NCBI GenBank assembly: GCA_032718475.1
Contig: JAUCBJ010003676.1
Location: 62,001-126,000, forward strand
DNA length: 64,000 nt
Direction: 5' to 3'
Origin: Nemertoderma westbladi
Taxonomy: Eukaryota; Xenacoelomorpha; Nemertodermatida; Nemertodermatidae
The position numbers were made by a program, and so were the translations under genes. This document shows positions 10,752-19,310 of the stretch, piece after piece. Within the stretch, counting starts at the first letter, position 1. Each line of letters begins with the position of its first letter. The notes beneath the pieces are model-generated. The model saw only the letters and a program-made list of their open reading frames with translations, was not told the DNA's origin and did not search any database.

Positions 10752-13700
10752 GCGATGGAGGGACTGGGAAGCCCAACTGACGTTCCTACAAGACTATACC
10801 ATACCAAGGGTATACTTTCCTTTGCAAACCACCTTTCCTGCCGATTTAGAGCTTCACAGCTTTAGTGACGCTAGCAAGGATGGATTGGGGGTTACATTGT
10901 ACCTTAGACGACAAGTGACATCGGACAGCTACGATGTATCTCTCGTTACTTCAAGGGCTAGAACAATGCCATTGAAGTATATGACTGTACCTCGTGGGGA
11001 GCTGCAAGCCGGGACGATATCCACAGATATTGTCAGTCTAGTTCAACGCGAGCTGGAGGCTAACTTAAAGGTCACATATTGGACGGATGCGACGTTGGTA
11101 CTTTGGTACATAAACAACGAAGCATTTGAGTTCAAGACTTTCGTAGCCAACAGACGGGCTGAAATACTAGACCGGTCGCTCAAACAAGATTGGCGTCACT
11201 GTCCAGGGAAGCTGAACCCAGCTGACATCGCTTCACGGGGGATGCAACCGCTTGACTTTTGTAAACCGGACAATAAATCCTTTTGGTTTAGAGGACCCGA
11301 TTTCCTACAGCGACCATCAGACGAATGGCCACCGTTATTCGACGCGACAACCAACACCATACCAGAGGGTGCCAAGATAAAACTCGACAAGGTTGTCAAG
11401 TCTAAAGCGAAAGCCAACGCCAAGGTCAAGAGGAAAAAAGGACGGACGAAATCTGATGACCTGGACGCCAGACCTGACATTACGCCAGACGTCTCACCAG
11501 ACATTCGACCAGACGCTTGTACGAATCCTTCACCGGATGTTCCGCGGGAGATTTCACCAGACGTTTCGCGGGATTGTTCACCAGATTACTCGCCAGACTA
11601 TTCACCAGAAGAGACACTAGATTGTTCTCCGGATTGTTTGCCAGATTGTTTGTTGGAACTCTCGACAGAATGTCTACCGGACGTCTCACCAGACTTTCCA
11701 CCAGACATCTCGACAGACTGTCCACCAGGCTGTCTACCAGACTTTGAACTAGACTTTCTGACAGAAGTTACGCTAGACAGACTTTGGGACCGACGACAGG
11801 ACATTTCGCCGGATGTTCCGCGCTATGTCTCACCAGACGTCTCACCAGACTGTTCACCGGACGCTTCACCAGACTGTCTATTAGACACTCCATTAGAAGA
11901 CCCACTGGAGCGGACATTTAGAGACTTACCGAATTTGACTTCTTTGGACGACAAAGGTGTGGCCACAGCGATCACACTCCGCTCAAAGAAAGTACTTGAC
12001 TTACCACCTACAAGTAAACGTGTGACTAAGGTTAGGAAGCTAACAGGCTCACAGGAACACACTGACACTGTAGAGTTGAAACCATTACTGCCAGTCGACA
12101 CATTAGGTGCGGACGGCAAAGGTAAGACCGTAGAGATTGACGTAATTGGGGACTCAGACAAACCTACCGGAAGGCCCGTGGGCCTACCAAGTCCAGACAA
12201 GTATCCACACTACGACTACACCTTACCCGATGACGTCACCAACACTTACATTGACAGGATAGTGAACCTAACTAGATCATGGACTGACGCATGCCGCAAG
12301 TTAGCATGGCTCAAACGATTGAGACAATATGCCAGAGGCAAACGCGACTTTCCTAGAAGACTTACCTTAAAGGAAATTGGCCACTGTGAAGTTGATATCA
12401 TTAGACATTATCAATTGCGATATTTCGCACGAGAGTTCACAGCGATCAAACAAGGTAAACAGATTAAGTCTTCACCGATTTTGAGTTGGAGTCCGATTAT
12501 TTACCGGGGCTTACTTTGTCACAAGTCCAGACTCCAAAACATCGACTTTGCACTTGACTTTAGGTATCCTATCATCATACCGCAACACCATGAATTACAG
12601 CGCGCTATGATACTGGACGCACATGTACAACTCAAACACGTAGGTAGACACCACTGTCTATCACACTTACGCTCGAGGTTTGTACTGATTAGACCTAGTA
12701 AGGCACTGAGTTCGGTAACACGGAACTGTATTATTTGTAAGAAGGTGCACGCGAGGATAGGACACCAAGAAATGAGTGAACTACCACTAGCTAGATTACA
12801 GGCGTTTAGACCCCCTTTCACTGAGACAGGGATAGACTGTTTTGGACCCATAATCGCGAAACGCGGAAGGGTACAGGTAAAACGTTGGGGATTGATCTTC
12901 ACTTGTATGGCCAGCAGAGCTGTCCATATAGAGCGAGTGACAGACTTGACCACCAATGCCTTTATCCTAGCCTTACGGTGATTTATCGCTAGACGTGGAT
13001 TGGTCAAATCCATATACTGCGACCAAGGGACAAACTTTGTGGGTGCACGGAACGAAATAACCAGAGCTTTGAGAAAATTGGACCAAAACCAGATTTCCGA
13101 GGAACTACGTCCTCACTGTATTGTTTGGTTTTTCAATACTCCAGACAGTCCGTGGAGAGGCGGCGTTTGGGAAAGGCTGATTGGCTCAATAAAGACAGCT
13201 ATGGCTAAAGTCGTACCGACGCAACACATCTTGACAGACGACCAACTGACGACGTTACTAATTGAAATCGAAGCAATCTTAAATACTAGACCGATCGCTT
13301 TGATCCCAGACAATAACGACGTACAGTTTGCCTTGACACCAGCGCACCTGCTTATGCAGGCGCCGACGACACTGTTGCCCATTTCGGTACCCGTTGATAG
13401 TGACGGATACGGCAACAAGGCTTGGAAAATCACTCAATTACTTGCAAATAAATTCTGGGAAATATGGCAGAAATATTATTTGCCCTCTATTTCGACCAGA
13501 ACCTCTTGGTATCTAAATACCCGATGTTTAAGACGTGGTGACCATGTTTTATTGGCTGAAGCTAATCTGAAAAGACGGTTTTGGTTGACTGGAGTCATTT
13601 TGACCACGCACCCTACATCTGGTGTAGTAAGGACAGTTACTGTAAGGACTATCGACGGACGTACCGTAGATAGGCCTGTACAACGTCTCGTACTCCTTGA

Positions 13701-13755
13701 GGAGACTAGAAACAAGACGGGAGACTACAAATCTCCACCCAATATTAGTAAATAG
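10675..13755 (+). pseudogene. BEL element A RNase H-integrase-DUF5641 part, with one nonsense codon
   Basis: This frame takes over from the previous one after the frameshift, starting effectively near 10735. RNase H shows SFSDASKDGLG, PRGELQ, YWTDATLVLWY and NPADIASRG. A Pro/Asp-rich repeat linker follows (11460-11915). The integrase zinc finger has the paired His and Cys (RHHCLSH, CIICKKV). The catalytic core has IDCFGP (Asp at 12835), YCDQGTNF (Asp at 13021) and VWERL (Glu at 13171), a D..D-x49-E arrangement. DUF5641 closes with RTVTVRTIDGR and RLVLLEE. A TGA at 12979-12981 sits between the first two catalytic residues in the same frame, where element B has Arg; a CGA to TGA transition would explain it. 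Integrase would insert the cDNA. This copy is probably dead. Confidence 0.9.
11460..11915 (+). repeat. degenerate 12-bp minisatellite in the pol linker of element A
   Basis: Between RNase H and integrase, units related to tcaccagacgtc repeat about 35 times with drift, giving runs of SPDV, SPDC and SPDY tetrapeptides. The array keeps the frame open on the plus strand. Element B has a different short array (SLERPEE repeats, about 26045-26110) at the same place in the protein. Confidence 0.8.
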
Positions 13756-14489
13756 ATGTGGGACCTTTGTTGGCCGCCACATAGACCTACTGTATTTTAG
13801 TTATTGGTATTTGTATTACTGTACGTGCATTTGTAATCCTCTTCACTGTAGATAGAGACAGCGGTGGAATTCCATTGTCTTTATACGTGAACATGGAGGG
13901 TAGTACCCTTATGTATCACATAGGAGCGGGATTGTGTGTACAGTAGGAATGGAATTCCACTTGGAACCCACAAGTGAGACAATTTTCAAAAATTATTAGA
14001 CAAATCCATTTATTTGGATTTAAATTTAAGAAAAACGATTCTCCAGTGAAAGCAAATTCTAGAATACAGCTAGATAAAAATTAAAATTGGGGAGGACAAG
14101 AGCGGATGGAAGGCTTGCGAGCCTACCGATAAATTTTTTTTGGAAAAAGAAAATCGGCCTTGTTCTACGTAGTCGTGTCTACTATTATTTAGACCAATTA
14201 ATTCTCGACTGCATTATTTTCTTTGGGAAGTAGCATGGGAAATTAAAAGGTGAGTATTTTAGACTCGCGGCTAGTTTACCCAGAATTCGTTTTTTATCGG
14301 CACATTTTTTGGATTAGGAGCCAGTGCGAAATCACGCGAACCCGAAATCATTAGGCAAAATGGGTTGGGGTTTAGAGCAGAGTTGAGCCAAAAGCCGACA
14401 AATTCTAAGTCACCTCACATCTAACCTCTATTTTGTGCTTCATCTAGTAGAAACGTAACGATATGTAACCACATATATATTCGTATACG
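13756..14489 (+). other. spacer between pol and the accessory ORF of element A
   Basis: This is noncoding. It contains one hairpin motif at 14111-14124 just after a purine-rich ggggaggacaagagcgg (14091-14107). A pyrimidine-rich tract ending in CTAG at 14446-14447, about 43 bases before the accessory ATG, is a candidate splice acceptor. No promoter is evident. Confidence 0.5.
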
Positions 14490-17400
14490 ATGGCGGAGAA
14501 GATGTATAAAGAGTTACGTCAAGGGTTTACGCAAGAACAAGAGCACCAGGCGCCATTCAATCTTTATGGAGCTAAAAACTTTAGTGTGTTTGGAGTGGAG
14601 AGTATGGCTAGGAGTACGGCCAAGCTCGCTAAATCCAAGGCGGACCCGAATGTTACGCGACAGCGGTTGGATGCATACAACAAAAGAACGGAGGAATTAC
14701 GCGCGGAGTACAATGCGTTATATCCCTACGATGCGTTATGCGACGCTAGCGACATTTGCGAGGATCCAGACACCGAAATACGCCGATTGTATCATACGCT
14801 GCAATATTTGACGGTAAACGAACCCTTACCTGCAGCTAGAGACGAATTTGAAGGAATGCATCTTTATAGACGCGCTCGAGGAGCGGATCCAGAGACCAAG
14901 GACGCGTTCTCCATATACAAACTGTTTTATAAATGTGGAGCGTGTATGCGCGAGCAAGACAACGCGATTCCTATGCGGTTGAACTCGGAGAACCCCGAGC
15001 CGATATTAGCGCGATGTTCACACCACCAAAGTCTACGTTACCAAGAAGGCGGATACCCTTTGACAAATCCGTATCATTCGTTTAAAATGAGTGGACCGAA
15101 CGCGGGTGAGATCGTTATTTACGAACCCAAATTAGTCGAACCAGACGTCTACAGCATGGTAGTGGACGAGTCTAATAAGTCGACACAAGAGAAACGGGAA
15201 GCTTTGAGCCTCTACAGGGCGTACAAGGCGTACGAGAAAGGCGAGATCGAGGAGTTCGGCGGAAGGCTCGCGAGCCTACCATTCTATTGGATATCCCACG
15301 ATCAAACCGAACCCAAGGAGATGACACCCGAGCTCTTCGATAGTATCACCTTTGCTCAGCGTTTGTCGCAGAGACTACAGATACCTCATGTCGAGATGAC
15401 GCGAGAACCTCAGCCCCATTCTACTGGAGCGATAGTACCGGTTGCGAGACCAACTAGTTTTCCTATTAGTATACCGACCCGGAAGGAGACAACTTACGAG
15501 ATCCCTATAGTTGAACACCCGGAGATCATCTCGAACCTGGATTTCCTCCCATCGGTTACCTTCGGTGATGTGTTAGAGTCAGCCGAGTTGCGTAAAGTAA
15601 TAGTTCAAAAAATCGTACGCAACGTGCCTCCACATATCACGGACTTTAAGGAAGTGGATCGCGCGGGGACGGATATCGCACCTTGTATCTTGCGAGGATA
15701 TCTGACGAAAACGATTCGATTATGGATCGGAGTTGGAACGTTTGAGACCGACACCGATATCGCGACCAATTGGACCGGTAAACCTATTAGTTTCGATGAT
15801 GAAAAGTCGATTGGGAGAATTTGGAACCCTACCGACGATTTACTCGACGATTGGGACGTGACTAGCCGATCTCTGAAAGAGAATGGTTATATGTTTTACG
15901 ATAATGAAGGAGGAAGCCATCAGCAAAGCCTCACTTCAAAGACTATACAGATTAGAGCACCAGATGGCGTGTTACATGTCTTCAGCCGACAGAGGAGTGA
16001 TAGGAAGATGCCTATGCCGGAAGGAACGACGCAAAGACACGCGATGATAAAACGGATAGTTAAATCCATGGACCTGGCTTGTAGCATAGAAGCTAGGATG
16101 TTGCCAAAGGCCGTGCGAGACGTTGTGTTGGATAAGAGCATCGTCAAGATCGGATCCGGTGTACGGGATGACCTCATTAGCGACTTTGCAGGGATGCCCA
16201 CGGAAGAGGACCGATTGCCTACGCCATACGTGGATACTAGACCATTGTTGCTTTGGGCTATTGAGCAAGGATATTTTAGGGAGTATAACACGCTAAAAAC
16301 TGGGACGGGTTATATCTCATATCTAATGTTCAGTTGGGATTACAAGGAGAGTAAGAGGAACAAATACACGGACGTATACGGAGAGGGAGATACCCCCGGC
16401 GTAAACGAGTTCGAGTCACAGTTGAAGTGGCGAGGTTGCGTGTATTGGGCGATTACTTCACCTCCGCGGATAATCTTGCAATACTATTTAGCGATAGAAT
16501 CTTCGGTTAACGTTTGTTTCATCGCGGACGTAGTATCCAGAACCCTAAAGCGACACCCGTTATGTCTTGGCGAAGGACATACCTTTTACGATGGAGGAAG
16601 GACGCATACTGATGTATTCCGACGATTTCTCCAACCCTTTTATAACACCGATGCGCACTGCGAAGTTTTCACGCGAGCGGGACTTAGCGTTTTCAGGGAC
16701 GTCTATCTCACTCACGCGGGAAGTCTAGTTGACAGACCGTCGATGTTAACGTTAGTACCCTACGACGGGGAACGCCACGCGGAATTCGAACGCCCGGAAG
16801 GATCCTGGAAGGCTCGCGAGCCTACCGCCCATCATGACGATGTGGATCCGACCGAGTTGGCGCTAATAGACGAACCGTTACGGCAACTCATAGAAATAGA
16901 GGAGAACCTTCCGAGGAAGACGCGAACTGAGATACGCGAGTTGGAGAAAAGCGATGCCATGGTTTGTGTACAACCTACGGAGACGAACATACCGACTGAC
17001 CCGGATGATGAAAATTATCACGTGGACGGTAGCGCTCGCCCCATCGGAGATCTCATCTATGAGCGAGTTTGGTATCCTGCCAACACTATTTGTGGCAGAT
17101 GTGGAGCAACTGGCCATCACGCAAAGAAGTGCGGAGCGAAGCACATATCTCTACCGGATTTAGTATGCAACTGGTGCGGGGATCAACGTTCGCACACTTT
17201 CTACACTTGCTGGCGTTTCGTGGCGCAGTGTACTTATTGTAATATTAAGGGCCATAGGGCATCCGAATGTCAACTTAGAGACGTCCCCTTTGAGCACATG
17301 TCAGTTAAAATCGTTCGACAATTATTCGACCATTGGGAGGATCTAGCAGACGAGCATGTATCGACGCAGCGACGCCGCTTCCCTATGAGAGCACATTTGG

Positions 17401-17831
17401 GATTTTGGGCCTTAAACTCTCTCATAATGTCAAAGGAAGGATATGTATCGGCTATGCCTCAGTACGATGAATTGTTGGAGGTATTGGATATATTGCCGTT
17501 GGACAGTGGATTCAAAGTTGTGCGGGACTATTTCTTACAAGTGCACCCCGACAACAAGAATACTTGGAACTTTCAAACTGTGGTGAACAAGATTACAGCC
17601 GGAGAATTCGATAAACTGCGAGTTGAACAGCGGAATCGAGGAGCCTGGCATTCGATAGCTTGGGCATACCGGAGCGCATTTTATCACAAACGCGTAACCT
17701 CGTGCATTCCGGACGAGACCGACGTTTTGCGTGAGACTGGCTTCAAGGCCACGCCGTTAGCAGAGAAGACGCGTCACCCACAGGATGATCAGCAATTTCG
17801 TATACTCAAAGCCCAGAAGGCCGGACAATAG
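14490..17831 (+). CDS. accessory ORF of BEL element A: exonuclease-like domain plus three zinc knuckles (1113 residues)
   Basis: This is not an envelope: I see no signal peptide or membrane segment. Residues 1-230 form a domain also present in element B, with CGAC and ARCSHH near 150-175 suggesting metal binding. Around 465-660 the pattern resembles DEDD-type 3'-5' exonucleases of the RNase D/WRN type. FYDNEGG gives D471-x-E473 (motif I), followed by KTIQIRAPDGVLHVF. KIGSGVRDDL at 553-562 gives D561 (motif II), then YVDTRPLLLW at 580-589 as in the IDT step of RNase D. The third acidic residue is not clear: YWAIT at 652-656 would place Thr there, so catalysis is doubtful. Zinc knuckles are at 868-881 (CGRCGATGHHAKKC), about 893-907 and 914-927. 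The hairpin motif occurs twice inside. ATG context and spacing match the homologue in element B. Function is inferred: nucleic-acid binding, possibly processing. Confidence 0.72.
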   Translation: MAEKMYKELRQGFTQEQEHQAPFNLYGAKNFSVFGVESMARSTAKLAKSKADPNVTRQRLDAYNKRTEELRAEYNALYPYDALCDASDICEDPDTEIRRLYHTLQYLTVNEPLPAARDEFEGMHLYRRARGADPETKDAFSIYKLFYKCGACMREQDNAIPMRLNSENPEPILARCSHHQSLRYQEGGYPLTNPYHSFKMSGPNAGEIVIYEPKLVEPDVYSMVVDESNKSTQEKREALSLYRAYKAYEKGEIEEFGGRLASLPFYWISHDQTEPKEMTPELFDSITFAQRLSQRLQIPHVEMTREPQPHSTGAIVPVARPTSFPISIPTRKETTYEIPIVEHPEIISNLDFLPSVTFGDVLESAELRKVIVQKIVRNVPPHITDFKEVDRAGTDIAPCILRGYLTKTIRLWIGVGTFETDTDIATNWTGKPISFDDEKSIGRIWNPTDDLLDDWDVTSRSLKENGYMFYDNEGGSHQQSLTSKTIQIRAPDGVLHVFSRQRSDRKMPMPEGTTQRHAMIKRIVKSMDLACSIEARMLPKAVRDVVLDKSIVKIGSGVRDDLISDFAGMPTEEDRLPTPYVDTRPLLLWAIEQGYFREYNTLKTGTGYISYLMFSWDYKESKRNKYTDVYGEGDTPGVNEFESQLKWRGCVYWAITSPPRIILQYYLAIESSVNVCFIADVVSRTLKRHPLCLGEGHTFYDGGRTHTDVFRRFLQPFYNTDAHCEVFTRAGLSVFRDVYLTHAGSLVDRPSMLTLVPYDGERHAEFERPEGSWKAREPTAHHDDVDPTELALIDEPLRQLIEIEENLPRKTRTEIRELEKSDAMVCVQPTETNIPTDPDDENYHVDGSARPIGDLIYERVWYPANTICGRCGATGHHAKKCGAKHISLPDLVCNWCGDQRSHTFYTCWRFVAQCTYCNIKGHRASECQLRDVPFEHMSVKIVRQLFDHWEDLADEHVSTQRRRFPMRAHLGFWALNSLIMSKEGYVSAMPQYDELLEVLDILPLDSGFKVVRDYFLQVHPDNKNTWNFQTVVNKITAGEFDKLRVEQRNRGAWHSIAWAYRSAFYHKRVTSCIPDETDVLRETGFKATPLAEKTRHPQDDQQFRILKAQKAGQ

Positions 17832-18245
17832 ATTAAGAAGATAGCTAATGTCGCCGAGAGGACGACATCGAAGTCGCAAATCTGGATGACTCGGGGCACG
17901 GTTTCCCTTGCTAGAGAACCACGCGGAGGGACAGGATACGCTTTGACTGAACCCATTAGGATTCAAACGACGTCAGAGAGCGAGGTGTCAACGGACGGAA
18001 CGGTCCTACCCTTTCGACTTCCTCCTAGCGTTGTAGAGACTCGATCCGATGTTAAGCCGACAGTTGGAATCGGACGAGGATTTAGAGGATTGAGCGCACG
18101 ACGGATGTGCGAAACTCCCGTCGTCCCCTTTCCTAGTGTTTTGGAACCACCGACGACTCGACGCCGAAGTCCGAGCCCAGTTCGACCTCGACCACCCCCC
18201 AATCGCACTAGAGGACGTGGACGAGCCCGCTCAGCGAAGGAATAG
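17832..18245 (+). pseudogene. in-frame C-terminal extension of the accessory ORF beyond a TAG
   Basis: After the TAG at 17829-17831 the same frame stays open for 137 codons to TAG 18243. The peptide becomes Pro/Arg/Gly-rich at its end (RRRSPSPVRPRPPP, RTRGRGRARS), a typical basic nucleic-acid-binding tail. The accessory frame of element B also ends in a GRGRGRS-containing segment, which suggests that the tail belongs to the protein. The TAG is either a nonsense mutation or a site of readthrough. Confidence 0.6.
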
Positions 18246-18282
18246 GAAGCGAGTGGAAGGAAGGCTTGCGAGCCTACCGATT

Positions 18283-18385
18283 TGGATATTTCATTTGGAT
18301 ATTATATTTGGATATTTATTTGGATACTTATATTTGGATATTATATTTGGATATTTATATTGGACATTATATTTGAATGTTGGGT
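18283..18385 (+). repeat. short AT-rich tandem array (tttggatatt units)
   Basis: About ten drifting copies of atttggatattat lie between two hairpin motifs downstream of the accessory ORF of element A. It has no coding role. Confidence 0.75.
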
Positions 18386-18890
18386 TTGGAGGAGCGAGAT
18401 ATGGAAAGGAAGGCTTGCGAGTCTACCGTTAGCAATTAATGCTCAGGAGAAGATATCCAGACCAGCAGGACGAACTTTTAAGATCGTCATGAGGACATTA
18501 TTTGGAAGTTATTAGCGCATTGTGTTTATATTATATTTGAACTGATTTAATTTGGTGAAGGTTTATTATGTATATTTACAATATATAAAGATTTATCGAA
18601 AAGGTTACAATTATTTGTTCGATTTGTTTTGATTTATTTGTTCTGATTTGTTTAATTTGCTTACCTTGATAACCGAAAGCCTTTTTTTTTGTATTTTAGG
18701 CACTAAAGTTAATTAGTAAATTTGTATTTGTATGTACGATCGATTGTATTTACGCCGTATCTGCAATATTAAGTATGCAATAATTAGATAGTGATTATAT
18801 TTATATTTTAGGCCCTACCAGTAGATTTAGAAGTAGTTTGTAAATATTTTATATTTCGATTGGTGAAAACAGTCTTACTTACTGTTTTCA

Positions 18891-18898
18891 TGGAGCGG
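18891..18898 (+). promoter_or_regulatory. candidate polypurine tract of element A
   Basis: TGGAGCGG directly precedes TGATGAATT. The 3' LTR of element B is preceded on its own strand by TTGGAGCGG, so the shared GGAGCGG marks the plus-strand priming site of both. Confidence 0.5.
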
Positions 18899-19035
18899 TG
18901 ATGAATTATTTCACTATAAGGTAGCATTTGTAGTTTAACTTTAACGTAAAAACTTTCGAAAATCCAACGCATTTTGATTAAGTTACAGTAATGTAATATG
19001 CCTATTCATATTTGTACACATAAAACCCTTAGGTA

Positions 19036-19113
19036 CTCTCGTGGTGTAGTGGTCAGATGGTTAAGGCGTTGGTTACATTACAGATAGGTTACGAGTTCGA
19101 ATCCCGGTCGGGA
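19036..19113 (+). ncRNA. tRNA-derived sequence (SINE head or tRNA pseudogene)
   Basis: It has a box A-like gtggtgtagtggtc followed by gatggttaaggcg, and a good box B (gagttcgaatcc, about 19093-19104), with spacing typical of tRNAs. The T-arm stem pairs poorly (acgag against cccgg) and I find no sound acceptor stem or anticodon arm, so it is not a working tRNA. It could supply an internal RNA polymerase III promoter. Confidence 0.5.
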
Positions 19114-19305
19114 AATTTGTATTTTGGGGCCATTTATTTTCGTTTGGTGCTAATTGGTGGACCAATGAGAAGCGTACAACGTAGCGAATGATGAGCCAGG
19201 CCAATCATAGGGCATAAATTATCTTATTGCTCAAATGTGAGGCAGTGGAAAATTCTGTTAGGATTCCATGTCCCAGATTAGTGTAAGGGCCGGATTGCGT
19301 TGAAT

Positions 19306-19310
19306 GATGA
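19306..19310. repeat. target-site duplication GATGA, left copy
   Basis: GATGA directly precedes the TGTTA end of element B and is repeated at 35847-35851 directly after its TAACA end. A 5-bp duplication is usual for BEL/Pao integration. Confidence 0.92.

Larger units (their letters stand above)
6676..18424 (+). repeat. dispersed hairpin motif of element A (11 copies)
   Basis: The 14-base core AGGCTTGCGAGCCT, usually inside GGA...ACC, occurs at 6676, 6769, 9303, 9381, 9459, 12172, 14111, 15264, 16810, 18262 and 18411 (first base of each). All are in the same orientation. The stem is AGGCT/AGCCT with a four-base loop, extended by GG/CC across an A-A mismatch. The copy at 12172 is AGGCC-CGTG-GGCCT, where both partners of the loop-closing pair changed; the copy at 18411 keeps pairing through G-T. 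Copies lie in gag, pol, the accessory ORF and noncoding spacers, and are translated as WKACEPT, GRLASLP or WKAREPT depending on frame. Confidence 0.9.
4570..19310 (+). mobile_element. BEL/Pao LTR retrotransposon, element A, interrupted by element B
   Basis: The order is gag, zinc knuckles, aspartic protease, RT, RNase H, integrase, DUF5641 and then a large accessory ORF, all on the plus strand. A purine-rich TGGAGCGG at 18891-18898 directly precedes TGATGAATT at 18899. The same GGAGCGG precedes the 3' LTR of element B, so 18899 is taken as the start of the 3' LTR. That LTR is split at 19310 by element B and appears to resume at 35852. No matching 5' LTR was found, so the 5' limit is arbitrary. 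Gag-pol carries a frameshift and a nonsense codon. Confidence 0.8.
18899..19310 (+). repeat. left part of an LTR-like sequence, probably the element A 3' LTR, cut by element B
   Basis: It begins TG right after the candidate polypurine tract. Its last about 120 bases (from gatgagccaggccaatcat at 19188) are homologous to the sequence that resumes at 35847 on the other side of element B, including ccaatcatagg, ttattgctcaaatgtgaag and gtggaaaattctgtt. The target was thus an LTR with a tandemly repeated CCAAT-containing unit of about 120 bp. Confidence 0.6.

Noticed and set aside
14490-17831. Accessory ORF as an envelope gene
   Set aside because: No signal peptide, no transmembrane segment and no furin-like site seen; zinc knuckles and a nuclease-like pattern argue for a nucleic-acid protein.
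19036-19113. Functional tRNA gene
   Set aside because: The T stem mispairs and no acceptor stem or anticodon arm fits.
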